This document shows positions 1 through 5,949 of a stretch of 6,201 nucleotides of DNA, in pieces. Every line of letters starts with the position of its first letter. The first letter of the stretch is position 1. The notes under the pieces are model-generated. The model was not told where the DNA came from and did not search any database. It saw only the letters and a program-made list of their open reading frames with translations. The DNA lies in contig JAGHGS010000078.1 in assembly GCA_017888105.1 (NCBI GenBank), positions 1-6,201 on the forward strand. The letters run 5' to 3'. The DNA comes from Bacilli bacterium. Its GTDB lineage: Bacteria > Bacillota_I > Bacilli_A > RF39 > UBA660. Position numbers and translations under genes: made by a program.

Positions 1-42
1 GCTGAAATGTGTGGCAATGCCATCAGAAGTGTAGGAAAATAA
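1..42 (+). pseudogene. dapF: dapF upstream fragment ending at in-frame TAA
   Basis: Reading from base 1 gives A-E-M-C-G-N-A-I-R-S-V-G-K and then TAA at 40-42. This is the segment around the first catalytic cysteine of diaminopimelate epimerase (E-M-C-G-N-x-x-R; Cys codon at 10-12). Immediately after the stop the same frame continues with V-Y-D-H, which in the family follows K-Y or K-F. The TAA therefore stands where a Tyr codon (TAT/TAC) is expected, one base change away. The roughly 65-70 N-terminal residues lie before the window. Either the gene carries a nonsense mutation or this is a sequence or assembly error close to the window edge. Confidence 0.75.
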
Positions 43-654
43 GTGTATGATCATAAATTAACGGACAAAACTCATCTTAAAATTGAAACTTTAGGTGGAA
101 TTAAACCGCTCGATTTAACAGTAGAAAATGGTGTAGTAACGAATATTCGTGCCAATATTTCCAAACCAATTTTTGATTCTGATAAAATTCCTGTAAATAC
201 AAATAAAGATAAATTTATAATGGAAGATGTAGAAATTTTAGATAAAACATTTAAATTAAGTAGTCTTTCATGGGGGAATCCTCATACCGTTTTATTTGTC
301 GATGATGTAGCAAATTTTGATGTAGCAAAATATGGACCAGCGATTGAATGCAAAACAGACGTATTTCCTAAAAAGACAAATGTAACTTTTGCTCAAATTG
401 TAGATAAAAATTACATTAAAATAAGAGAATGGGAGCGAGGTACTGGTGAAACAATTGGATGTGGAACCGGATGCTCTACAGCAGTAGTAATGGCAAGTAC
501 TCTAGGACTTACGGATAGAATTTGTAAAGTAGAACAAATTGGCGGAATCCTTGAAATAGAATATGCCGAAAATGGTGAGTTATTTATGAAAGGACCAAGT
601 AATTTTGTATTTGAAAGTGAGATAGATGTATCCCATATTATAGGAGGAGAGTAA
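43..654 (+). CDS. dapF: Diaminopimelate epimerase, C-terminal three quarters
   Basis: DapF interconverts LL- and meso-diaminopimelate in the cytoplasm, the last step before lysine synthesis and the supply of meso-DAP to MurE. Visible family motifs, numbered from the GTG at 43, are G-N-P-H at 78-81, F-P-K-K-T-N-V at 109-115, and E-R-G-T-G-E-T-I-G-C-G-T-G at 131-143, where Cys140 is the second catalytic cysteine. The family is usually about 270-280 residues. This reading frame has 203 because it is cut by the TAA at 40-42; the first catalytic Cys lies upstream of that stop. The GTG at 43 follows an AGGA (33-36) with a 6-nt gap, so re-initiation is possible, but a protein without the first Cys should not work as an epimerase. 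The rest of the gene looks fully conserved, so any inactivation would be recent. murE starts one base after its stop codon. Confidence 0.85.
   Translation: MYDHKLTDKTHLKIETLGGIKPLDLTVENGVVTNIRANISKPIFDSDKIPVNTNKDKFIMEDVEILDKTFKLSSLSWGNPHTVLFVDDVANFDVAKYGPAIECKTDVFPKKTNVTFAQIVDKNYIKIREWERGTGETIGCGTGCSTAVVMASTLGLTDRICKVEQIGGILEIEYAENGELFMKGPSNFVFESEIDVSHIIGGE
642..647 (+). promoter_or_regulatory. Ribosome binding site of murE
   Basis: A perfect AGGAGG with an 8-nt gap to the ATG at 656. It lies inside the last codons of dapF, which supports co-transcription and translational coupling of dapF and murE. Confidence 0.8.
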
Positions 655-655
655 A

Positions 656-2119
656 ATGAAAAAATTAAAAGATATTTTAAATGGTATTAGTTATAGTGTA
701 TTATCAGGATCTGATGATTTAGAAATTAATGATATTAAATATGACAGTAGAAAAGTAGAAAAAAATGATGTATATGTAGCACTAAAAGGCTACACCACAG
801 ATGGACATGAATACATACCCGAAGCAATAGCTAAAGGAGCTAAAGTAATTATCGTCTCTAAAATATTAAATATTGTTGGAAATGTAACTGTAATTAAAGT
901 AGATGATTCAAGAATTGCCTTATCTTATATGTCTGCTAATTATTTTGATCATCCAGCCGAAAAACTAAAAGTAATTGGTGTAACAGGTACTACCGGAAAA
1001 ACAACTACAACCCATATGATTCGAGAAATGCTTTTAAGAAATGGCACTAAATGTGGATTAATTGGAAGTATCGGAATTAAATATGATGATCAAGTAATTC
1101 ATACAGACAATACAACTCCAGAGTCTTATGAAGTGGAAAAATACTTTAAAGAAATGCTAGATCACGGTATCACTCATGTTGTTATGGAAACATCTAGTCA
1201 AGCATTTAAATTAAATAGACTAGCTGGAATTACTTTTGATTTAGGAGTGCTTACAAATGTAACAACAGATCATATTGGTCCAGGGGAACATGAAAGTCAA
1301 GAAGAATATGTTGCTTGCAAAAATAAACTATTCTTAAATAGCAAAGAAGTTATTAGCAATAATGATTCCGATTATTTAAGTGAGGTATTAAAAGGAGTAG
1401 AAGTTCCAATTATTACTTATGGTATTAAAAATGATGCAGACTTAAAAGTAACAGACATAAAATTAATGAATGATTCGGATTTCTTTGGTTCTGAATTTAC
1501 AACGGAAGGATTAATGAAAGATACATTTAGAACTTGTATTCCAGGAGAATTCAATGTATACAATGCTTTATGTGCTCTACTAGTGTGTTACAAATTAGGA
1601 GTAGATATTTCCAAAGCAAAAGAAGCATTATTAACAATAAAAGTTAGAGGTCGAATGGAAACCGCTTTAGTTACTCCAAAATTTAAAGTATTAATTGATT
1701 ATGCTCATACGGAAGATGGTATGAAAGGCCTTGTTAAAACACTCCGAGACTATAAACCAAAAAGATTAGTTAGTGTTTTTGGTGGAGGAGGAAATCGTCC
1801 AAAAGAAAGAAGATATAATTTAGGTGAGATCATAGGTGGTGCTTCTGACTTATGTATTATTACAGAGGACAATCCAAGATTTGAAGAAATTAGTAGTATT
1901 AACAAAGATATTAAAGTTGGATTAGATAAAGTAGGCGCAAAATACATCGAAATACCAGATCGTGCTGATGCCATTAAATATGCTTGTGAAAATGCTCTAG
2001 AAGGAGATTTAATTCTTTTAGTAGGAAAAGGACATGAAGAATATCAAGACATTAAGGGAGTAAAATATTACTTTAATGAATTAGATGTAATTGATGAAAT
2101 TAAGAAGAATTTAAAATAA
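656..2119 (+). CDS. murE: UDP-MurNAc-tripeptide synthetase, meso-DAP adding (MurE)
   Basis: This cytoplasmic ATP-dependent Mur ligase adds the third stem-peptide residue to UDP-MurNAc-L-Ala-D-Glu. At 487 residues it has normal length and all three Mur domains. The N-terminal UDP-binding domain has Y-D-S-R at 29-32. The central ATPase has the P-loop G-T-T-G-K-T at 111-116, T-T-P at 153-155, E-T-S-S-Q-A at 178-183, and C-K-N-K-L-F at 221-226, whose Lys222 matches the carbamylated lysine of the family. The C-terminal domain has D-N-P-R at 405-408 and G-K-G-H-E-E-Y-Q at 457-464. In characterised MurE enzymes D-N-P-R marks meso-diaminopimelate rather than lysine specificity, which agrees with dapF next door. 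S-S-Q-A replaces the S-S-H-A seen in the E. coli enzyme. The ATG at 656 has an ideal ribosome site. No frameshift or truncation is visible. Confidence 0.96.
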   Translation: MKKLKDILNGISYSVLSGSDDLEINDIKYDSRKVEKNDVYVALKGYTTDGHEYIPEAIAKGAKVIIVSKILNIVGNVTVIKVDDSRIALSYMSANYFDHPAEKLKVIGVTGTTGKTTTTHMIREMLLRNGTKCGLIGSIGIKYDDQVIHTDNTTPESYEVEKYFKEMLDHGITHVVMETSSQAFKLNRLAGITFDLGVLTNVTTDHIGPGEHESQEEYVACKNKLFLNSKEVISNNDSDYLSEVLKGVEVPIITYGIKNDADLKVTDIKLMNDSDFFGSEFTTEGLMKDTFRTCIPGEFNVYNALCALLVCYKLGVDISKAKEALLTIKVRGRMETALVTPKFKVLIDYAHTEDGMKGLVKTLRDYKPKRLVSVFGGGGNRPKERRYNLGEIIGGASDLCIITEDNPRFEEISSINKDIKVGLDKVGAKYIEIPDRADAIKYACENALEGDLILLVGKGHEEYQDIKGVKYYFNELDVIDEIKKNLK

Positions 2120-2130
2120 TCTTCTTTTTT
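2102..2130 (+). terminator. Weak intrinsic terminator after murE
   Basis: AAGAAGA (2102-2108) can pair with TCTTCTT (2120-2126) across an 11-nt loop and runs into a T-rich tract to 2130. The stem has only two G-C pairs and its left arm is inside the last murE codons, so termination would be partial at best. It may separate murE from the pduL-dusB unit. Confidence 0.35.
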
Positions 2131-2141
2131 CTTGCAAAAAA

Positions 2142-2150
2142 TGATAAAAT
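2142..2150 (+). promoter_or_regulatory. Extended -10 promoter for pduL-dusB
   Basis: TGATAAAAT is an extended -10 element (TG-n-TAAAAT), predicting a start near 2157, about 18 nt before the pduL ATG. The only candidate -35 at 17-bp spacing, TTCTTT (2122-2127), is poor, so the call rests on the extended -10 in an AT-rich spacer. Confidence 0.45.
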
Positions 2151-2174
2151 AATAAATAGAAAAGAGTGATAAAA

Positions 2175-2744
2175 ATGAAAGAAAAAATAATTGGAAAAAT
2201 TGCAATTAGTAATAGACATGTTCATTTAACAAAGGAAATATATGACAAACTTTTTGATGAACCACTATCTATAAAAAGACCTTTAAATCAAATAGGGGAA
2301 TTTGCTTCATTCCAGACGGTTACCCTAAAAACAGAAAAAGCAGAAATACCAAATGTAAGAGTGATTGGCCCTCTAAGAAAGTACAATCAAGTAGAAATTT
2401 CTAGAACAGATGCTTACACATTAGGCCTTAATCCTCCTGTAAGACAAAGTGGTGATCTAGAAGACAGTGAGACCATTACCATTATTGGTCCAAAAGGAGA
2501 AGTGACTTTAGAAGATGTCTGTATTCAAGCAGAAAGACATATACATATGAATGAACAAAAAGCAGAAGAATTAGGATTAAAACATGAAGATATGGTACGT
2601 TTAATAGTAAATAATGACAAGGGTGGCGTAATGGAAGCTTTTGTAAAAGTAAGTAGTAATGGATTTTTTGAAATTCATATTGATAAAGATGATGCAAATT
2701 GTTTCCTTTTAAAAACGGGAGACGAGGTAGAGATTGAAAAATAG
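2175..2744 (+). CDS. pduL: PduL-type phosphate acyltransferase
   Basis: This belongs to the PduL family, which transfers an acyl group between coenzyme A and phosphate (acetyl- or propanoyl-CoA to the acyl phosphate) and is unrelated to classical Pta. It is 189 residues long. Family landmarks in order are S-N-R-H-V-H-L at 12-18, R-P-L-N-Q-I-G at 35-41, V-E-I-S-R-T-D-A at 73-80, V-R-Q-S-G-D-L at 89-95, R-H-I-H-M at 121-125 and E-I-H-I-D at 166-170. The histidines in the first, fifth and sixth motifs match the metal site known for the family. There is no N-terminal extension of the type used for microcompartment targeting, and no shell-protein gene is nearby. A cytosolic acetate/ATP role in fermentation is therefore likelier than propanediol use. 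I chose the ATG at 2175 over the in-frame GTG at 2166 because AAAGAG (2161-2166) is 8 nt before the ATG and overlaps the GTG. The 3' end overlaps dusB by 11 bp. Confidence 0.93.
   Translation: MKEKIIGKIAISNRHVHLTKEIYDKLFDEPLSIKRPLNQIGEFASFQTVTLKTEKAEIPNVRVIGPLRKYNQVEISRTDAYTLGLNPPVRQSGDLEDSETITIIGPKGEVTLEDVCIQAERHIHMNEQKAEELGLKHEDMVRLIVNNDKGGVMEAFVKVSSNGFFEIHIDKDDANCFLLKTGDEVEIEK
2724..2727 (+). promoter_or_regulatory. Ribosome binding site deciding the TTG start of dusB
   Basis: GAGG inside the pduL 3' end, 6 nt before a TTG at 2734. No ATG or GTG start is available before the conserved N-terminal beta strand, so this site supports the TTG start and coupling to pduL. Confidence 0.55.
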
Positions 2745-3726
2745 TTTCTACATCAAAGATATACACATTCCTTCAAGAATTGTTCTTGCTCCTATGGCGG
2801 GTATTTCAAATACTTCTTACCGAAAAATTGTAAAACAAATGGGTGTGGGGTTAATCTATGCCGAAATGGTAAGTTCAAATGCTCTAATGTATGGAAACAA
2901 TAAAACTTTAGAATTATTAAAAATGAGTGAAGAAGAACGGCCAATTGCTCAACAAATATTTGGAAGTGATATAACGACCTTTGTTGAAGCAGCTAAGATT
3001 GTAGAAAATACAATGCATCCTGACATTATAGATATAAACATGGGCTGTCCAGTACCAAAAGTAGCTTTAAGAGCACAGGCAGGAAGTGCACTATTAAAGG
3101 ATCCAGAAAAAATAAAAGAAATAGTAAGTGCGGTAGTAAAAAGTGTTAGCGTACCAGTTACTGTAAAAATAAGAAGTGGCTGGGATGAAGAACATATAAA
3201 TGCTTGCGAAGTGGCAAAAGTCTGTGAAGAAGCAGGAGCTAGTGCCATAGCAATTCATGCTAGAACAAGGCATCAAGGATACAGTGGAGTATCCGATTGG
3301 AGTATTATAAAAAAAGTAAAAGAAGCTGTTTCTATTCCCGTAATCGGAAATGGTGATGTAGATAGCCCTGAAAAAGCTTTAAAAATGTTAGAAGAAACTG
3401 GCTGTGATGCAGTAATGATTGGCAGGGCTGCCATAGGAAATCCTTGGATTTTTAAAGAATGTAAAGAATATATTGAAAATGGTGTATTAATTCCTAAACC
3501 TACTTTTGAAGAAAAAATAGATATGATAAAATATCATTATCATTTATTAAAAGAAGACAAAAATGAAAAATTGGCTCTACTCGAAATTAGAACCCATGCT
3601 CTAGCATACTTAAAAAGTATGCCTGAAGCAAAACATTATAAAGAACTAATATGTAAATCTAAAACAGAAGAAGAATTTTTGAACATTTTAGATAATTATA
3701 AAAATAAATTAAAAGAATTAGTTTAA
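2734..3726 (+). CDS. dusB: tRNA-dihydrouridine synthase, DusB type
   Basis: This FMN-dependent enzyme reduces specific uridines in tRNA to dihydrouridine using NADPH. It has 330 residues, usual for the family. The N-terminal TIM barrel shows L-A-P-M-A-G at 18-23 (flavin phosphate region), D-I-N-M-G-C-P-V-P-K at 100-109 with catalytic Cys105, K-I-R-S-G-W-D at 145-151, H-A-R-T-R at 175-179, I-G-N-G-D-V at 204-209 and I-G-R-A-A-I-G-N-P-W at 229-238. The C-terminal 80 residues are the helical tRNA-binding domain. The assignment to DusB rather than another Dus subfamily rests on the overall motif wording and is less certain than the family. It starts with TTG inside pduL, so the two are likely one transcript although their functions are unrelated. 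The stop codon is only 8 bp before a short VR-like reading frame. Confidence 0.93.
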   Translation: MKNSFYIKDIHIPSRIVLAPMAGISNTSYRKIVKQMGVGLIYAEMVSSNALMYGNNKTLELLKMSEEERPIAQQIFGSDITTFVEAAKIVENTMHPDIIDINMGCPVPKVALRAQAGSALLKDPEKIKEIVSAVVKSVSVPVTVKIRSGWDEEHINACEVAKVCEEAGASAIAIHARTRHQGYSGVSDWSIIKKVKEAVSIPVIGNGDVDSPEKALKMLEETGCDAVMIGRAAIGNPWIFKECKEYIENGVLIPKPTFEEKIDMIKYHYHLLKEDKNEKLALLEIRTHALAYLKSMPEAKHYKELICKSKTEEEFLNILDNYKNKLKELV

Positions 3727-3734
3727 TCTAAAAA

Positions 3735-3863
3735 ATGTCTTTGCATAACTATAACGGTGTTGCTATCGCGTTCCTCGTATTTTCGAGTGGATCATTCAAC
3801 GCACCGAACGTGAATAACGCGTTTGGTGTGCGTAGAGTATTTTTAAACTTAATATTTAGTTAA
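3735..3863 (+). pseudogene. Orphan variable-domain C-terminus, copy A
   Basis: An ATG-led frame of 42 codons with no ribosome site. It aligns codon by codon with copy B at 5950. It carries F-S-S-G-S-F-N-A-P-N-V-N-N-A-F-G-V-R, the pattern W-S-x-G ... N ... N-G-V-R-P found at the end of C-type-lectin/FGE-like proteins diversified by DGRs. Relative to copy B it lacks three codons, has Phe in place of the Trp before S-x-G, and has lost 2 bp after G-V-R, so the natural ending P-I-S-F-stop is replaced by R-V-F-L-N-L-I-F-S. No N-terminal target protein precedes it; dusB ends 8 bp upstream. I read it as a degenerate C-terminal fragment. Translation as a small peptide is unlikely. Confidence 0.55.
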
Positions 3864-3899
3864 GAATAAATAAGAAAGCATTAGAATACAAGATTAACC
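3858..3899 (+). other. Conserved hairpin in the tail of repeat A
   Basis: GTTAA (3859-3863) pairs with TTAAC (3894-3898) across a loop of about 30 nt. The counterpart in repeat B at 6084-6125 has GGCTAA with TTAGCC and a 30-nt loop. One pair changes from T-A to C-G with pairing kept, and an A-C mismatch in A is G-C in B. Two sequences are thin evidence for selected structure. Confidence 0.35.
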
Positions 3900-3961
3900 T
3901 ATGGATAATTCTTAAATAGATAATACTGATATTTTAAATCTAGCATTAAGATTAGAACAAT

Positions 3962-3987
3962 GGATAGAGAATTTCTCTATCTTTTTT
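3962..3987 (+). terminator. Strong intrinsic terminator of the pduL-dusB unit
   Basis: GATAGAGA (3963-3970) pairs perfectly with TCTCTATC (3974-3981) over a 3-nt ATT loop and is followed directly by six T (3982-3987). It ends the dusB transcript after repeat A and insulates the nuclease genes. Confidence 0.9.
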
Positions 3988-3994
3988 ACTTTAC

Positions 3995-4034
3995 ACAAAC
4001 TTTAAGAAATTTTGTCGTAAACAAATAAGTTTGT
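3995..4034. repeat. Nested inverted repeats upstream of the nuclease pair
   Basis: An outer 8-bp perfect pair, ACAAACTT (3995-4002) with AAGTTTGT (4027-4034), encloses an inner 5-bp pair, TTTGT (4011-4015) with ACAAA (4021-4025), around CGTAA. It lies between the dusB terminator and the candidate promoter at 4056-4085. It could be an operator or an accessory DNA site. It has no T-tract, so it is not a terminator. Confidence 0.45.
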
Positions 4035-4055
4035 AGCCATTCGTATCTATAACTC

Positions 4056-4085
4056 TTTACATGTTTATAATATGTATGCTATATA
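4056..4085 (+). promoter_or_regulatory. Promoter of the DUF1016 gene pair
   Basis: TTTACA (4056-4061), an 18-bp spacer, then the extended -10 TGCTATATA (TG at 4077-4078, TATATA at 4080-4085). The expected start is about 20 nt before the ATG at 4113. A TATAAT at 4066-4071 is an alternative -10 but lacks a matching -35. Confidence 0.5.
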
Positions 4086-4342
4086 AAAAGTAAAAAGAGC
4101 AAAAATTCTATAATGAACGAAGAACAATATTACGCAGAAATAGAACATTTAATTAAGAAAAATGAAATAAATAAAAGAGCGAGAAAATTAGAAGAAAATA
4201 ATGATTTAGTAACAACCTACTGGGAAATATGGAAATGAATTAATAAAAAAATGGTCAATTAAATTAACAGAAGCTTATGGCAAAGGTTATGATTATACGA
4301 ATTTATCTAGGTTTAGACAATTTTATTTGTCTTTTCCAATCC

Positions 4343-4359
4343 TTGGCGCAGTGCGCCAA
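4343..4359. repeat. GC-rich hairpin inside copy 1
   Basis: TTGGCGC-AGT-GCGCCAA is a perfect 7-bp stem with a 3-nt loop in an otherwise AT-rich gene. It encodes L-G-A-V-R-Q. Its centre aligns exactly with that of a different GC-rich hairpin in copy 2 (5262-5274). Confidence 0.8.
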
Positions 4360-4969
4360 TATTTAAATTGGACACATATACGAAGACTATTACCTATTAA
4401 AGACAAGAATAAAAAAAATTATTATATTAATTTATGTATTAAAAATAATTTATCAGAAAGAGAATTAACAAGAGAAATAAAATCTAATTCGTATGAAAGA
4501 TTAATAGATAAACCCGATAAAATAGATATAATTACCCAACCTAAATACTCTATTACTACTGATATGAAAAATCCAATTATTATTCCTATTAGTCAAGAAA
4601 TTAAAACTGAACATGATTTAGAATTAAGTATTCTTGCTAATTTAGATTTTTTCTTTAAGCAATTAGGTGATGGATTTTTATATGCAGGACACCAATATAA
4701 AATAAATGATGGTAAAAATAATTACTACATAGATATTTTACTATTTAATTACAGGTTAAATTGTTTTATTGCGGTCGAATTAAAACTTCGAAGTTTAAAA
4801 AAAGAAGATAAAGCCCAAATCGAATATTATATGAAATTAGTGGATGAACAAGTAAAAGAAGCTCATCATAATAAAACAATTGGTATCATAATTTCAAAAG
4901 AAAGCGATAAATTAATAGTCAACTTTATTAAAAGTAATGATATTATATCTTTATATTATGAACTACAAG

Positions 4970-4975
4970 AAAGGA
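4970..4975 (+). promoter_or_regulatory. Ribosome binding site of the intact DUF1016 gene
   Basis: AAAGGA, 7 nt before the ATG at 4983, inside the last codons of copy 1. Because the stop of copy 1 overlaps this ATG, translation of copy 2 may have been coupled to copy 1. Confidence 0.7.
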
Positions 4976-4982
4976 TTAAAGC

Positions 4983-5909
4983 ATGAATGAAGAAAAATAT
5001 TACCAAGAAATAGAGCATCTAATTAAGAAGCAGGAAATAAATAAAAGAGTCAGGAAGTTAGAAGAAAATAATAGCCTAGTAACAACTTACTGGCAGCTTG
5101 GCAAAATTATTGTGGAAGCCCAAGGAGGAAGCAAAAAAGCTAAGTATGGTAATGAATTGATAAAAAAATGGTCTGTTAAATTAACAGAAGCTTATGGCAA
5201 AGGTTATAATGCTAGTAATTTAAGAAAATTTAGGCAATTCTATTTGGCATTTGAAAAAAGTTCCCCACTGGGGAGTAAATTAAGCTGGTCCCATTATAGA
5301 GAACTTTTAATATTTAAAGATGAAAATAAAAGAAATTACTATATCAATTTATGTATCAAAAATAATCTATCTAAAAGAAAATTAATTAAAGAAATAAAAT
5401 CTAATTCTTACGAAAGACTAGTTGATAAACCAAATAAAATAGATATCATTATACCAAGTAAGCCATCTATTACTACTGATATGAAAAATCCTATCATCAT
5501 CCCCATAGATAAAAAAATAGCTAATGAATATGATTTAGAATTAAGTATATTAGCCAATCTTGATTTTTTCTTTAAACAATTAGGAGAAGGATTTTTATAT
5601 GCAGGACATCAATACAAAATAAATGATGGTAAAAATAATTATTACATTGATATTTTATTATTTAATTACAAGTTAAATTGTTTTATTGTGGTCGAATTAA
5701 AACTGAGAAGTTTAAAGAAAGAAGATAAAGCCCAAATCGAATATTATATGAAATTAATTGATGAACAAGTAAAAGAAGTACATCACAATAGAACGATAGG
5801 TATTATTATATCAAAAGAAAGTGATAAGCTTATCGTTAATTTTATTAAAAGTAGTGATATTATTCCTTTATATTATGAATTACAAAAGGTTGTAAGTAAT
5901 AAAGATTGA
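4983..5909 (+). CDS. DUF1016/YhcG-like PDDEXK nuclease domain protein (copy 2)
   Basis: This intact protein of 308 residues belongs to the DUF1016 (YhcG-like) family, predicted PDDEXK-fold nucleases of unproven physiological role that are often found among accessory or defence genes. The N-terminal helical DUF1016_N part covers about residues 5-145, with T-T-Y-W-Q-L-G-K at 34-41 and L-S-W-S-H-Y-R-E-L-L at 100-109. A linker rich in I, P and K follows (about 150-180). The C-terminal nuclease domain covers about 185-300. Its likely catalytic core is Y-I-D-I-L-L-F at 221-227 with Asp223, then V-E-L-K-L at 237-241 with Glu238 and Lys240 as the E-x-K, and a downstream Q-I-E-Y-Y-M at 251-256. There is no signal peptide or membrane segment. 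It is slightly shorter than many family members (about 340-380), mainly by short loops. It shares the transcript of copy 1 and ends 40 bp before the VR-like frame of repeat B. No modification or restriction partner is visible, so I assign no role beyond a probable DNA or RNA nuclease. Confidence 0.9.
   Translation: MNEEKYYQEIEHLIKKQEINKRVRKLEENNSLVTTYWQLGKIIVEAQGGSKKAKYGNELIKKWSVKLTEAYGKGYNASNLRKFRQFYLAFEKSSPLGSKLSWSHYRELLIFKDENKRNYYINLCIKNNLSKRKLIKEIKSNSYERLVDKPNKIDIIIPSKPSITTDMKNPIIIPIDKKIANEYDLELSILANLDFFFKQLGEGFLYAGHQYKINDGKNNYYIDILLFNYKLNCFIVVELKLRSLKKEDKAQIEYYMKLIDEQVKEVHHNRTIGIIISKESDKLIVNFIKSSDIIPLYYELQKVVSNKD
5262..5274. repeat. GC-rich hairpin inside copy 2
   Basis: TCCCC-ACT-GGGGA is a perfect 5-bp stem, extendable by a T-G pair, with a 3-nt loop. 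It occupies the same alignment position as the hairpin at 4343-4359, but the stem sequence differs completely and the loop is its reverse complement (ACT versus AGT). Confidence 0.7.
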
Positions 5910-5919
5910 GTGATATAAT
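5890..5919 (+). promoter_or_regulatory. Extended -10 promoter driving repeat B
   Basis: TTGTAA (5890-5895), an 18-bp spacer, then TGATATAAT, a perfect consensus extended -10 (TG at 5911-5912, TATAAT at 5914-5919). The predicted start near 5926 is about 24 nt before the ATG of the VR-like frame. No coding gene follows inside the window, so the product would be an RNA carrying repeat B. The region is AT-rich, so chance remains possible, but the TG plus full TATAAT is better than the other promoter candidates here. Confidence 0.5.
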
Positions 5920-5949
5920 AAATTTGGCTAATCTAGTTAGTGAAGATAA

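Larger units (their letters stand above)
3731..3930 (+). repeat. Direct repeat A: VR-like segment plus conserved tail
   Basis: This is homologous to 5946-6159. The first ~100 bp (3735-3833) read as a lectin-like variable C-terminus and are about 46% G+C by hand count, well above the neighbours. The following tail (from about 3841) is AT-rich and aligns with copy B to the shared CTGAT at 3926-3930. Over the best 53 bp of the tail I count 8 differences. Over 33 aligned codons of the front part I count 37 differences plus a 9-bp gap. The repeat lies between the dusB stop and a strong terminator, so it would be carried in the dusB mRNA 3' end. Confidence 0.75.
4113..4986 (+). pseudogene. DUF1016/YhcG-like PDDEXK nuclease, frameshifted (copy 1)
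   Basis: This is a broken copy of the gene at 4983-5909. The ATG at 4113 starts M-N-E-E-Q-Y-Y-A-E-I-E-H, nearly identical to the start of copy 2. After T-T-Y-W (codons 34-37) the frame reads E-I-W-K and stops at 4236-4238. Aligned to copy 2, 47 bp are missing at about 4224-4227, which shifts the frame. The lost part corresponds to the copy 2 stretch Q-L-G-K to K-A-K. From 4228 the other frame continues as Y-G-N-E-L-I-K-K-W and runs open to 4986. The C-terminal nuclease part is complete, with Y-Y-I-D-I-L-L-F and V-E-L-K-L, and is about 90% identical to copy 2. An in-frame TTG at 4327 could start a 219-residue protein, but I see no ribosome site for it. The end overlaps the copy 2 start as ATGA, so the two were once translated in tandem. 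The deletion could also be an assembly slip between the similar copies. Confidence 0.85.

Noticed and set aside
656..2119. Lysine-adding MurE
   Set aside because: The substrate box is D-N-P-R (405-408), the meso-DAP form, and dapF is adjacent.
2175..2744. Bacterial microcompartment operon because of pduL
   Set aside because: There is no encapsulation extension on the protein and no shell or diol dehydratase gene next to it. The neighbours are murE and dusB.
1750..3276. Minus-strand frames at 1750-1974, 2482-2766, 2949-3248 and 3094-3276
   Set aside because: All lie opposite well-supported genes, have low-complexity products and no ribosome sites. They are shadow frames.
4327..4986. Separate 219-residue nuclease gene starting at TTG 4327
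   Set aside because: Sequence in the same frame upstream of the TTG (from 4228) is clearly homologous to copy 2, and there is no ribosome site. It is the body of the frameshifted gene, not an independent gene.
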